From Malania oleifera (Eukaryota; Streptophyta; Magnoliopsida; Santalales; Ximeniaceae), in NCBI RefSeq assembly GCF_029873635.1, contig NC_080423.1:89139191-89203190 (forward strand): a DNA stretch of 64,000 nt. Direction: 5' to 3'. Both the position numbers and the translations under genes were made by a program. The notes beneath the pieces are model-generated. The model was not told where the DNA came from and did not search any database. It saw only the letters and a program-made list of their open reading frames with translations. Shown piece by piece: positions 23,824-35,421 of the stretch. Position 1 is the stretch's first letter, and every line of letters begins with the position of its first letter.

Positions 23824-24911
23824 CTAAAACTTATTAGGTCTTTTTATTTCAGGTATGTTTTCAGTTTTGATTCTCCATACTTTCTTGATTTTGACATTTT
23901 GCCTTTTAAATGGACATTCAAACTTTATATGTCCCTTCTTTTTACATAAGAAGCAAGTAGTATGTTCATAAGCATTTGTGGAAGATGTGGTAGCATAATG
24001 TTTTGATTCTTTTACAAAGTATTCCGTATAGAGATTCATTTTCTTCTTGTTTTCAACTCCATTGTATCCAATTCCTTCTTTATCTAATGACATTCTTTGT
24101 GTTACAACTAGCTTTTCAAAATTTTCTTTTCCTTTTGTGAAATTGTAGATGATTTTGTCTTTGTCTGCAATTTTACTTTTAAGGTTACTTATTTCTAAAT
24201 CCTTTTTACTTTCACCATTTACTTGTAGCTTTACTAAGTCTTGAGACATCTTATTTATTTTATCCATGAGGTCATCAATGAGTGAGTTCTTTTCTTTTTT
24301 AGCTGATTTTGAAGTCTCAAGTTGGCTCTTGAGTATTTCATTTTGTTCTTTCAAAGCTAAGTTTCTTTTGGTTACTCTTATGAACCTTTTATGCAAAGTA
24401 AATAGTTCAACTTGAATTTCTCTATATGAAGGCATGCTTTCACACGAGTCACTACATGATTCATCACTAGATTCTTTGAATGAGCTAGTGTAGGAATTTA
24501 CCTCAGCATCTTTCGCCATGAAGCAGAGATTTGCCACATCTTGATCACTTGATTCATTTTCTGATTCACTTAAGCTTGTGTCATCCTATGTAGTAGCTTT
24601 CATCGCCTTATTTTTCTTCTTCTTCGCGTCTTTCTTAAGTTGTGGATAATCAGGTTTTATATGCCCAACCTTTTTTGCAATTATAACATGTAGAAGGTTC
24701 ATTCTTGGTTTCCTTTTTGCTAGTTTCTCCTTTATTAGATTTTGAGCCTCTGAATTTTTGAGTAAATTTCTTATTTTTCTTGAATAATTTTCCAAGTCTC
24801 CTAGTAATTAGGCTATATCATCATCATCATCATCATCTAATTCATTGTTTTCTACTTCTTCACTAGAACTTTCTTTAGCTGCTTTAAAGGCTATTGATTT
24901 TTTGTGTTTGT
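23824..24911 (-). pseudogene. Copia gag, C-terminal half (right tandem element)
   Basis: A 237-codon open stretch (23824-24537) holds the acidic SSFKESSDESCSDSC block, QVELFTLHKRF, a long coiled coil (about residues 60-130) and a zinc knuckle CFLCKKKGHIKFEC. Upstream at 24586-24795 is a second, damaged knuckle region (KKVGHIKPDYPQLKK, with Cys codons changed). Two knuckles and a long coiled coil are typical of SIRE/Maximus-type Gag. The N-terminal half continues at 26748-27411 beyond an inserted solo LTR. Confidence 0.85.
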
Positions 24912-25413
24912 TGAAAATTAAGGTGTATTCCCAAGAGAGGGGGGGGGGGAGGAGGGATGAATTGGGATTTAAAATTTTCTTTACAATTTCTTTTTATAAG
25001 TTCCTTTAATTTTGAATCCCAGCTTATCTTTCTTTTTAGTTGTTATATACAAACACAATGATTAAGAAATCTTTTGAACTTTAACCAACTTCAATCACAC
25101 AAGTATAATTTGTTTGCAATGACCAAAATTCAATCCAATCAATAAGATAAGCTTGATTTAATTTCAACAAGCCTTTAAAATTCAAATTTTGATGTCAAAA
25201 AAGTTACTTGCGTTTAAATCTATTAATGTACTTTGATATTTATCAATGTACTTCCTTTAATCAAGATTTATGCGATCAACTTACTTTTTTTACTCAAGGT
25301 TTTCGTAATTATCGAAGTCAAGTTAATTTCTAGGAATTAACTAAGCATCCACGCAATTTATAAATGCAGAAAATTAAATAGAGTAGCGTAAGGAGAGTGA
25401 CACCGTATTTTGA

Positions 25414-25442
25414 CAAGGTTCAGTCCAAGACCTACGTCCTTG
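25414..25442 (-). other. Conserved LTR hairpin, CAAGG/CCTTG version
   Basis: On the minus strand CAAGG (25442-25438) pairs with CCTTG (25418-25414) around ACGTAGGTC. It occupies the equivalent position to the hairpin at 35389-35421. Confidence 0.55.
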
Positions 25443-25931
25443 CCCCAAGCAAACTACAGTGAGGATTTTCCTTTCCAACTTCTTTGTTAGGCCAAAGTTA
25501 TGACCTCTCTAACAAGAATCCCCTCTCATCAGTACAACGATCCAATCGCTAAACCGTCAACAAATCTCCCTAGCAAGAATCTCCTCTCGCTAGTCCAATG
25601 ATTCGACAACCTGAATCATAAAAAACAACAAGATACAATTTGTGTAGAATGACACTCTCAAGAGGGTTGATTAGTACAATTGAATGCACAACAGAAAATT
25701 CTTCAATTAAATATCAATGTAGGAAGAATTGAAGCTCGAAAATTTATCACTAGGTTCTCTTTTAGATTTGAATTTCTCAGAAAGTAAGCAAGGAACCATG
25801 TGATTTGATTAGCAAGGATTTCAGCAAGAACTTCAGCAGAGTGTATGTAGTGAGAGTTTGAATAGTATGAACAATATTTCTTGAATGCTGATTGCAATTT
25901 CTTGTTGTATGAAATACTTTGGTTTCCCATG

Positions 25932-26250
25932 TATTTATAGATGAAAAAAGCTTCTATTTTGTGTTCCCCAAGTTTCTTTGAGTATTTCCCAAATTTTCAT
26001 AATGTTTGGGGTCGAAGAAGTTAAATTTGGTAACTTTTCTTCACTATTTAAATTTGACCGTTACAAAGTACAGTCGACTATACTTTTGGGGTCAGTCGCC
26101 TGTGCATTTAAAAACCAATGAAATTTCAAAGCTAGAATGGGGCCAGTTGCCTATACTCATAGGGTCAGTCGAGTGAGCCTATTCTATGTTCCCAAATTAT
26201 TTCAGCATAAAAGTACAGCCGCCTGACTAAACTAGGTTAGTCGCCTAAAC
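25932..26250 (-). promoter_or_regulatory. U3 motif cluster and TATA box of LTR F5
   Basis: CAGTCGACT/CAGTCGCCTG variants occur at 26068-26250. On the minus strand TATAAATA follows at 25939-25932, about 129 bp downstream of the cluster. Confidence 0.5.
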
Positions 26251-26747
26251 ATGTAATAACATATGCTTTTTCATTTTTGTTTCTAAAAACCTTTGTTAAC
26301 TTTTATTCTTGTCATATTGCTTTGATACTTTTGAAAATATTTTCCTAGTTTTTCAAAATTTTGGTCTCTTAGTCTATATTGAAATCTAAGAGCTTCTATG
26401 CATCCATATAAACATTAAATGAAGTACTTGCATAAGACTCTTTAAGACTTAAACGTTCTAACCACTAAGTCTTCATGCCTATCATTTTTGAGTCCATCTT
26501 ATCTTCAAGCTTCAATATGCTTTAAGCTTCATCAAATTTTTCTATCTTTGAGTCCATGCTTTAAGTATACTTTAAGCTTTGATTTTACCACTTGTCTTTG
26601 GAGTATAATCTTTCAACAAAGGTTGTGAGCACTTGATCTTGAACTTTTATGCTTGATTCCTAAAACATCATCACTTAACCAAAATATGTTAATTTCCATT
26701 GATTTATTATCCTAAAAATAAGATTTGTAAGCCTTGTTAGGCCAATA

Positions 26748-27411
26748 ATTGTTACTTTCATAATTTCTTTCATTTATGGCAATTTCATATATGAGAAGCG
26801 ATCCAATGAATTCATCAAGGGAAGTGTTTTTCAAGTTTCTTCATTCCGTAATTACTGTGGCCTTAGGTTCCCATATTAGGGGAAGTCCTTTAAGTATTTT
26901 CCTGATTATTTCATATGTGGAGTAATTTTGCCCTAAGGCATTTAAAGAGTTTATTATGTGGGTGAACCTAGTGTACATGCTAGTGACGGTCTTATCAGGG
27001 TTCATTCTATAGGCTTCATACTTGCTAGTGAGCATATCAATTCTACTATCTCTTACATCAACTGTTCCTTCATAAGTTACTTCAAGTTTATGCCAAATTT
27101 CTTTAGCTGATTTGCATCCCATAATCTTACTGAACTCATTCACATCTAGAGCACAATATAGTGCATTCATTACACTAGAGTTTATTTGCAGCATCTTTAA
27201 ATCATTATCTATCATCTCTTTTTCTTCTTTTAGAATTTCTTTATTGTCTACAGTTTTGGTAGGGATGAATTCACCATGTGCGACAACTTTCCAAGCTTTC
27301 CAATCCATAGTTTGTAGGCATATATATTCTCATTCATTGTTTCCAAAAGGTGTAGTTAACACTGCAAAAGATGGGTGGTCTGGAGGAGGATTGACCCTCA
27401 GCAAAAGGAGA
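26748..27411 (-). pseudogene. Copia gag, N-terminal half (right tandem element)
   Basis: On the minus strand it reads SPFAEGQSSSRPPIFC, VNYTFWKQ, a stop, then after a small insertion in an AT run MDWKAWKVVAHGEFIPTK and 155 open codons with MLQINSSVMNALYCALDVNEF and YSTYEIIRKILKGLP. It matches the N-terminal Gag of the + strand element at 35943. The stop and frameshift near 27320-27335 inactivate it. The exact start codon is not clear. Confidence 0.85.
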
Positions 27412-27475
27412 TACACCTAGGTGTGTCCTAGGGATCTTTATGTAGTTTATAGTTTAAGATTTACTACAACCTACA

Positions 27476-27488
27476 CTCTCATACCAAT
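27476..27488 (-). promoter_or_regulatory. Primer-binding site
   Basis: On the minus strand ATTGGTATGAGAG follows the LTR end directly. It resembles TTGGTATCAGAGC, the sequence complementary to initiator tRNA-Met used by most plant LTR elements. Confidence 0.75.
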
Positions 27489-29094
27489 TGAGAATCTAGG
27501 TATACTCCCAATAGGGGGGTGAATTGGGTTTATAAAATTTTCTTTGGAACTTTGGTTTAATATAACCCTTTTAAAATTAAGTTTATTACAATCACACTTT
27601 TTCAATCAACAACCCAACTCTTATCAACCACCTTATTTATATTAATCAATAATTTTTGTAATGTAAATATGATGTTACCAATAAATCAATCTTAAGTGTC
27701 ATGTAAAATAGATGAGATAATCACTCAATATTTAAATCAATCATGTATTCAACAGTTTTAGCTCTCAAGGTTTAACGGAAAATTTAATCCAATCAAACTC
27801 CTTTATTCAAATCTGTTTTCAATAATATCCCAAATTACAGCAAACTTTTACTAAATATTTAAAACAACCATGCCGTTAATATGTTTGCAGAAATTTAAAG
27901 AGATTTAGGGAAAAAGAAGGATAACACCGGATTTTTACAAGGTTTGGCTAGTAGCTTACGTCCTTGCCCGAAGCAACCGCTGTGAGGATTTTCCCTTCCA
28001 ACTTTTTTCCAGGCAAAGTTACAACCTCTCCATATCAAGTGAAGATCCCTCTATAATACGAATACCCCTTCTCGTTTGCCAATGATTTAACAACCATGAA
28101 TCGTCAAAAAATAATAAGAGAAACAAGAAACAATCTGCGTACAAGACGAACCCTCAACGAGAGTAGATTAGTACAGTTGAAGCTCGAGTAAGTATCACCA
28201 TGGTTCTTTCTTAGATTTAAAATTTCAGTGAAAGATCAAAGAACCATGAGCTTTTATCAGCAAGAACATAGTAGGTACTTTAGCAAAAATATTAGCAAGA
28301 TAGCTTTGAAGAGTAGAAAGAATTTAGATTGATTGTTGCTTGTAGGTATATTTGATCTTTAGGTTTACCATGTACTTATAGACAGAAAAACTTAATTTTC
28401 CTATTCCCCAAGTTTTTTAGAGTGTTTCCCAAGTTTTCACAAAATTTGGGGGCCAAGTAATCAGTTTTGGAAACTTTCCATCGCTGTTTTAAATTTAAAA
28501 ATACGAAAGTCAGTCGACTATGATTCATAGGGTCAATTGCCCAATCCTTTATAATTCATCAAGTTTTCAAACACAGAATGGGGTCCGTTGCCTAAGCTTA
28601 CGAGGTCAATCGCACGATTTCATTCTATTTGCATAATTATTTTAACATAAAAATATCAGTCAACTGATCTAACAAGGTCAGTCGCCTGAACCTACAATCT
28701 TTCCAAAAACATTGATTTTCACATTTTATCCCTTTGATCTTGGAAAAACTTTAAATGACACTTATTTATAAATATTTTTCATGGTTTTCAAAAATTGGTC
28801 TCTAAGTCAATAATGGTTCCTAAGAGCTTCAACCATTTATATTGAAATTTATGAAGTACTTACATGAGACTTATTAAGACTTAAACATTCTGAACACTAA
28901 GTCTCATGCTTTTTAGCTTCATCAGATCTTCTACTTTCAGCCCAAGCTTTTAATGTACTTCATCAAGCACTTGTGATCTTGAACCTTTTATCAAAGACAC
29001 TTGAATCTTAAAACATCATCACTTAGCCAAATATGTTAAATTCCCTTGATTTTTTATCTTCAAAATAAAATTCTTAAACCGTGTTTGGCCAAAA
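27489..29094 (-). mobile_element. 5' LTR of the right tandem copia element, family F3
   Basis: Closely similar over its length to 16859-18536. The outer end on the minus strand has decayed to TTTTGGCCAAACACGG (expected TGTTGGCCTAACAAGG). The inner end is ..GATTCTCA, followed by the primer-binding site. It has U3 near-palindromes at 28508-28690, TATAAGTA on the minus strand near 28383-28375 and a perfect CAAGG/CCTTG hairpin at 27938-27966. No flanking target duplication is testable because the left end of the composite is truncated. Confidence 0.85.
27938..27966 (-). other. Conserved LTR hairpin, CAAGG/CCTTG version
   Basis: On the minus strand CAAGG, ACGTA, then an inner GCT-ACT-AGC mini-stem, then CCTTG. 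Both outer and inner pairing are intact. Confidence 0.55.
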
Positions 29095-30021
29095 AAGGAG
29101 TTTTTGGGCACTGTCTACTCTGGAACATCCACCTTAATGTCATGGACATGTCAAACTTGACCCCGCTTGGTTTGGACCTAGTTTCTTTGACTTGGAGACC
29201 TGAGTTTTGAAATTAACTAAGTATAGATCTAAGACATGCAATCTAAGTTTGCTTTCAAATGCTTAATTTTCAGCTGGGAGGAGTTTTTTGGGACCCTTAG
29301 CTCTGGCATGTCCATCTCAATGGCACGGATGTGTTGGAACTGAGCCTACTCGATTTAGGCTTTGTATGCCCGACTTGGTGACTTGAGTTCTAAAATTAAT
29401 TAAGTATATAGATCTAAGACATGTATTCTAAGTTTTCTTCTAAGCATCTAACTTTTAGCTTGGGAAGAGTTTTTAGGCATCATATGTACTGGTACATCCA
29501 TCTCAATCTCATGAATGTGTTGGAACTGATCGCACTCAGTTTGGACCTCGTATGTCTGACTTGGAGACCTAAGTGTTGAAATCAACTAAGTATGGCATGA
29601 ATTCTAAGTTTGCTTCTAAGCGCCTAATTTTTAGCTGGGGAGGAATTTTATGGTATCATCAGCTTCAAAATGCCCACCTCAATGTCACGTACGTATCGGA
29701 ACTGACCCCACTCAGTTTGGACCTCATATGTCCGACTTGGAGACCTGAGTGCTAAAATCAACTAAGTATAGATGTAAGACATGTATTCTAAGTTTTCTTT
29801 TAAGCGCCTACTTTTCATATTAGGAGGAGTTTTTGGGCACTATCAACTTCGAAATTTCCATCTCAATGTTACGGACATGTTGAAACTAATTAACCCGACT
29901 TAGTTTGGATCTCATATTCCCAACTTGGAGGCTTGAGTTCTAAAATCAACTAAGTATATATCTAAACTATGTATTCTAATTTTTTTTTTCTAAGAGCCTA
30001 ATTTTTAGTTAGGGAGGAATT
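29095..30021 (+). repeat. Tandem array, about 182-bp unit, 5 copies
   Basis: GGAGTTTTTGGGCAC or variants begin at about 29097, 29279, 29464, 29640 and 29822. Each is followed by a CTCTGG.ACATCCA phrase, CTCAATGTCACGGAC, a GTTTGGACCT phrase, CTTGGAGACCTGAGT and AACTAAGTATAGATC. The sixth unit is cut at 30021 by the gypsy LTR. The other side of the array survives as half a unit at 12604-12693. Confidence 0.85.
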
Positions 30022-31697
30022 TGCCAACAACCCAGATACAAAAACTCGTACCTAAAAGGCACTAGCAGTAGCTAACAACACCCCCACTTCCGCATGCTAG
30101 GATGCTAATTACGGTTACCTGATGGACCTGAAAAACATTTATACGTACATTCGGGGTGAGACACCTCTCAGTAAGGAAGAAAGCAGGTTATATCAGTGTG
30201 TGGCATACCAGTGTTATTTTACGTAAAACATAACACTATACAATACGATACAGTTCAAAAACATTTCCATACAATTCTATACAAGTCCATACAGTTCAGT
30301 ATTTTCACAAGTCCATTCCAATACATACGATACCCAAACATACGATCAGTGTCGTCACACTAATACACAACTACACTATGAAACTCGAAGCTTCACAACG
30401 ATTACATTGCCAATACGATGTAGCTCACATCAATACGCAACTATTCCATGAAACCCGAAGCTTCACAGTGATTACATTGCCAATACAGTGTAGCTCACAC
30501 CCCTCGGTGACCAACCGAGATACATAGTGATATTTCACACCCTCGGATATAGAGTCGGACACTTTCGCCCAACGGTTTTGACACCGGTACATGGCGCAGT
30601 GTACAGTAATTAGTCACCACATAGCTGTTTCTGCGTACGGTAATTAGCCGCCCCTAGCCGATGTCACAAAACCTGGAATCATTTTGGAACTCACGTTCCT
30701 ATACTCATCAGTGTATGGTAATTAACCGCCACATAGCTGTTTTTCAAAATACCTAGCACATTTACATACAACCATACATACGACACTTATTTGATTTACG
30801 ACAAATCATATTGTTTTCCAATTCAAGTATACAATTTTATACAAATATGGATAACAGTCATCTCAATAATACAGTTTAAACAAAACCAGCAGTTTTCCAA
30901 ATAAAGTAGAGATGATACTCGAAATCCCCAAATTTTTCCAAAAATTGTAACCCGAAAACCCCGTATTTTACCCGATAGATTTCCCCAAATAAGTTACCAA
31001 AACATACATATGATCGTAGCCTACAAGCTTACCAATCTCGATTTCAAAAAGTAACTGATATAAACTAAATCCCCTTACCTTAACTCGAATTCCAACTACG
31101 AACTCTACGGTCCCCAAAACTATGAACAGAGACTCCAAAACCTACAAACCACAGTACAATACATGCTTACAATCCTTACTACTATACATATTCTGAAACA
31201 GAAATGAAAATCGAGCCTTACCTCGATTTTGGCCTGAAACTCGAAACCGCTCGAAAGGAGATTCTGATCCGCTAAAAACATAGAGAATTCTTCCTTGATC
31301 CTCGCACTAACATGTGATTTATGAATGAGGCCAAAAATGGCAAAGAAATCAAGAGAGAGAAGGAGAAAGAGCATCGAGTTCTAGAGAGAGAAAATCAAGC
31401 TAACTTAGCTTGGAAGCAACACTTTTTGGATATTTATAGCCTTTTGACTCGAGTGGATTTGTTGACGAGTCCGCCATTACCTTCGTCGACGAGACGGTGG
31501 CCTCGTCAACGAGCCAGATATTTCCAATTTTTCTGAACCTCTCGGCATTCCCTCGACGACGAGCCTCTGAATTTTGTCGACAGGGAGCCACTAGCCTTCG
31601 TCGACGAATAATAGCCTCGTCGACGAAGTCTGCACAATTATCTTTTCACCCCTCTCTTAATCAATTTAATCTATTTATCACAAATCGAGTTCTTACA
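30022..31697 (-). mobile_element. 3' LTR of the Ty3/gypsy element, outer end truncated
   Basis: It matches the 5' LTR at 43895-45616 almost throughout but lacks the last 270 bp or so (the counterpart of 43626-43894). On the minus strand it starts TGTAAGAAC after a polypurine tract. The U3 cluster of TCGTCGACGA motifs (31453-31640) is followed by TATAAATA on the minus strand (31438-31431). The outer boundary is a raw junction with the 182-bp array, so a deletion has removed the LTR end and flank. Confidence 0.85.
31431..31640 (-). promoter_or_regulatory. U3 TCGTCGACGA cluster and TATA box of gypsy LTR
   Basis: At least six perfect or near copies of the 10-bp palindrome TCGTCGACGA lie in about 190 bp. 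On the minus strand the cluster is immediately followed by GCTATAAATATCC. The 5' LTR copy has the same layout at 45333-45548. Confidence 0.55.
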
Positions 31698-31709
31698 ACC
31701 TCCCCTCCT
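31698..31709 (-). promoter_or_regulatory. Polypurine tract of gypsy element
   Basis: On the minus strand AAGGAGGGGAGGT directly precedes the LTR start TGTAAGAAC. Confidence 0.75.
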
Positions 31710-31782
31710 TACAAAAATTTCATCCTCGAAATTTGCAATCTCTCATTACGAACACATTCATACTACCAAATACATACACACT

Positions 31783-31995
31783 CTAAGATGAACTAGCAGC
31801 CATTTATACGTAGCCTCATCACAATGCATACATACACTGAGAAGAACCGGCAGCCATTTATACGCAGCCCCATTACCATACATACATACTCTAGGAAAGA
31901 CCGGCGGCCATTTATACGCAGCCTTGTTACAATACATACATACTTTAAGAAGGAATGGTGGCGATTTATACACAGCCCCGTTACAATACATACAT
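31783..31995 (-). repeat. Tandem repeat, about 60-bp unit, 4 copies
   Basis: Units contain GGCAGCCATTTATACGCAGCC, broken here as GGCRGCCATTTATACG plus CAGCC, then a TACAATACATACATAC stretch. They lie in the gypsy 3' untranslated region. The open frames across it on both strands are a consequence of a unit length near a multiple of three. Confidence 0.75.
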
Positions 31996-32169
31996 ACATA
32001 CATACATTTCCTCACTTATGGCAGGGAATACCGTGGTTACATACATACATGGTCTCAGGAGCTTACAATACTACAAGACTCTCCTAGAGACTAACCACAC
32101 AACTCTACTACGATAACAGAGTACTACATACATACATACCCATACAGACTTTGCTACAAAGACTACTAC

Positions 32170-34142
32170 TCAGAACAACTGCGGATACTTCCAGTGTATT
32201 TCTGCCACCAATTCCCAAGAAGCTTCCTCAACCGCGTGATTTCGCCACAATACCTTTACTAACATTATTTCCTTGGTACGTAACTTCTGAACTTTACGGT
32301 CCAGAATCTGAACTGGTACTTCCTTATACGCCAAAGCATCCCCAAGTTCCAAAGATTCGTAACTAATAACATGCGACGGATCTGACACGTACCTCCTCAA
32401 CATGGATACGTGAAATACATCATGGATACTCAAGAGCGCAAAGGGAAGTGCAATCTGGTAGGCTACTAGACCCACTCGATCAAGAATATCAAATGGTCTA
32501 ATATACCTCGAGCTCAACTTGCCCTTCTTCCTGAATCTCATCACTCCCTTCATCAAAACGATTCTAAGGAATACCTTACCCCCCACCTCGAACTCCAACT
32601 CACAGCGGTGAACATTTGCGTAACTTTTCTGCCGACTCTAAGCCAATCAATCCTCTCCAGGATCAAACCCACCTTGTCAAACGTTTGCTTCACAAGTTCA
32701 AGTCCTAAAACCTTATGTTCACTGACCTCATCCCAATACAAAGGAGATCGACACCTCCAATCATACAAAGCCTCGAACGGTGTCATCCTGATACTAGCCT
32801 GGAAGCTATTGTTATAGGAAAAATAAACCAATGGCAGAAACTAAATCCAACTACCAATGAAATCTAATACACAAGCCCATAACATATCCTCCAAGATCTA
32901 TATCATCCTCTCCGACTGTCCATCAATCTGAGAGTGAAACGCCATACTAAAAGTAGGCCATCCCCAGTGCCTCCTGCAAGCTATTCCAAAATCGAGAAGT
33001 AAACCTCGAGTCTTGTTCTGAAACAATGGACATCGGTACTCTATGCATTCTCACTATCTCATGCACATACAGGTCCGCTAGCCTACTCACAGGGTAGCCA
33101 ACCTTCATCGGTACAAAATGAGTAGATTTTGTCAACCTATCCACAATTACCCAAATAGTATTCTGCCCATGAAGCGTTGGTGGTAATCCGGTAAGAAAAT
33201 CCATGGAAATGTGCTCCCATTTCCACAGCAGAATAGGCAAAGGCTGCAACGGCTCTACCAACCTCTAATGTTTAACTTTCACCTGCTGACATGTCAAACA
33301 CTGCTCCGCGAACCAAGCAATCTCCCTCTTCATACCACTCCACCAAAAGGACTTGTGCAAATCCCGATACATCTTCGTACTACCAGAATGTACCGTATAC
33401 AACGAACGATGCGCTTCCTCTAGAATTGTCCTTCTGATCCCATCATCGTTTGGAACACACAACCTAATCTGAAACCTCAACACACCTCCGTTAGAGATGT
33501 TAAAATCCGTAGTCAATCCCTGCTGTACTTTCTCCACCATCTTAGCTGACTCCGCATCATTAGCCTGTGCGGCTTTAATACGCTTAAATAAAGTTTGATG
33601 GATCACTAAGCTAGCAATGAAAGCCTGATAATCACCAACCACCAACTCCATACCAAGGCTTTCCATATCCCATCTAATATGATGCTGAGCTACAACTACA
33701 GATACTGCCGCATGCTCTGACTTCCGACTCAACGCGTCAACTACCACATTAGCCTTTCCTGGGTGATAACTGATCCTGCAATCGTAGTCATTAATCAACT
33801 CTAGCCACTGCCTCTACCTCATATTAAGCTCCTTTTGCGTGAAAAAGTACCTGAGGCTTTTGTGGTTAGTGAAAATCTCACACTGAACACCGTACAGGTG
33901 GTGTCGCCAGATCTCCCGGGCATAAACAACAGCAGCTAACTCCAGATCATGCGTAGGGTAATTCTTTTCATACTCCTTAAGTTGCCATGAAGCACACATC
34001 CCAAACCCTTCAGGGATGCATCGCTATAGATCACAAAACTCCCATCCCCCGAACGAATGGTCAATACTGGAGCAGTAACCAGCTAGTGCTTCAACTAGAG
34101 AAAGCACTGCTCGCAATCACTAGTCGAGTCAAACTTTACCCC
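32170..34142 (-). pseudogene. Ty3/gypsy RNase H-integrase-C-terminal part, broken
   Basis: On the minus strand the order is an RNase H start (LVTAPVLTI, IYSDAS, about 34090-34030), [25 protein letters not shown] (33990-33920), DYDCRISYHPGKANVVVDALSRK (33790-33725), the HHCC zinc finger (HRSLYTVHSGSTKM, CLTCQQVK, about 33410-33280), the integrase core with MDFLTGLPP (Asp) and SEQDSRFTSRFW (Asp), then DGQSERMI (Glu, about 32915) and the C-terminal GGKVFLRIVLMKGVMRFRKKGKLSSRYIRPF and LVKVLWRNHAVEEASWELVAEI blocks. Stops occur near 33815, 33262 and 32947, among others. The last block resembles the C-terminal chromodomain-like segment of plant chromoviruses. The RNase H start is separated from RT by the copia insertion at 34143. 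Confidence 0.85.
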
Positions 34143-34599
34143 TGTTGGCCTAATAAGGCTTACAATTCTTATTTTGATGATAACAAATCATGATGTGTTT
34201 AATGTGGTTCAAGTGAATGTTTTTCAGGAAAAAGCCAAAGCTTAAAGGAAGTGACAAAGCTCAAGAGCATGAGGAAGCTTATGGATTAAAAAGAAATCTT
34301 GAAGAGCATGATAAAGCTTATGGATTAAAAAGAGGTCTTGAAGAGCATGAGGATTAAAGATAACTTGGTGAAAGCTCAAAGAAAAATTAAAAACTCAAAG
34401 ATGATGGAAGAACAAGATTGAAGATCAAATGATTAATTTTTTTAAGGATGTTCTAAATGTAAGTACTTCAAGATTAATTTCAAGTATAAATTGATTTGGA
34501 GCTCTCAAGATATTCATAAATATATTTTTGAAAACTCTAAAGAATACTTTTATATTCAATGAAAAGAAAGGGTTTTTGAAAATTTTTTGAAAAATAGAA

Positions 34600-34930
34600 G
34601 GGCCAGGCAATTGTCCTATTGTGGCAGGCGACTGCCAAATTAAGTAAAGGATTTTTCAAAGAGACAGTAGCAAGACAGGTGACTGCCAGAACATGCCAGG
34701 GGTCTAAGTGGACATACCAGGCGACTGCCTTAGTTCTGACAGGTGACTAACAGTGTTCTGTGTTGTGAGTTTGTTCTAAAACAGGCGACTGCCACTCGAA
34801 CATTGGCTTAAAAACTCTCAATGGGAAGATTTTTTAAATGAAGTTTTTGGACACCATTATTTTGAAAAACTTGGAAACTATTTCAAGGAAACTTTGGGGG
34901 TAAGGAATTACTTTTAAATATCTATAAATA
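34600..34930 (+). promoter_or_regulatory. U3 motif cluster and TATA box of LTR F4
   Basis: At least seven copies of CAGGCGACTGCC or close variants fall in about 195 bp. CTATAAATA follows about 127 bp further on. The solo copy at 48150 repeats this arrangement (motifs 48594-48790, TATA 48912-48921). Confidence 0.55.
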
Positions 34931-35388
34931 GCCCCAATCTTCAAAGGTTTGAGACACCAAACAATTTTCAAGCAATCAAAGTTCTCAAAGGCTCTCAAAC
35001 TCTCTTGTGTTCAACTACTGAATTGCTTCTGATTCAAACTCCAAAGCAAAGCTTTCAAAGTTAGAATCTTTCATATTTTGGAAGATATTTGGTGATCCAT
35101 ATTGAGTATTGAGCTTCAAATTCTTTTATATTTGAATTACTTTGAAGTATTATTGTGCTGAATGTTGTACTAACCTACTCTACGGTGAGAGTGTTTTCTT
35201 GTACACAAAATCTTCTTTATCTTGGTTCTTATTCATAGACAATTCAGGGCTATAGAACTTTGGACCAAACAAGGGAATATCGTTTGGAGAGGTGGGCTCT
35301 AGCCTAACGGAAGGAGTGTTTGTAATCAGTATTGTTCCACTCGTCAAACGAACTGAACTAGTGAATCCTTTGGTGGTTTTGCCAAAGG

Positions 35389-35421
35389 CGAGGACGTAGG
35401 CTGGGTATAAGCCGAACCTCG
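35389..35421 (+). other. Conserved LTR hairpin, CGAGG/CCTCG with inner GGCT/AGCC
   Basis: The outer stem is CGAGG (35389-35393) with CCTCG (35417-35421). The inner stem is GGCT (35399-35402) with AGCC (35410-35413), with loop GGGTATA and bulge ACGTA. This is the clearest form of the structure shared by the copia-type LTRs. Confidence 0.6.

Larger units (their letters stand above)
24912..26747 (-). mobile_element. Solo LTR, family F5, inside copia gag
   Basis: On the minus strand it starts TATTGGCCTAACAAGG (expected TG, one change) and ends CCTTAATTTTCA. Target duplications are TTTGT (24907-24911) and ATTGT (26748-26752), one mismatch. The sister gag at about 13271-13300 reads through the site, GTGTTTGCTACTTTTAG, which confirms the insertion. 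It carries U3 motifs at 26068-26250, TATA at 25932-25939 and a perfect CAAGG/CCTTG hairpin at 25414-25442. Confidence 0.85.

Noticed and set aside
31758..32087. Overlapping open frames on both strands around 31.8-32.1 kb
   Set aside because: They arise from a 60-bp tandem repeat in the gypsy 3' region, where the unit length is near a multiple of three.
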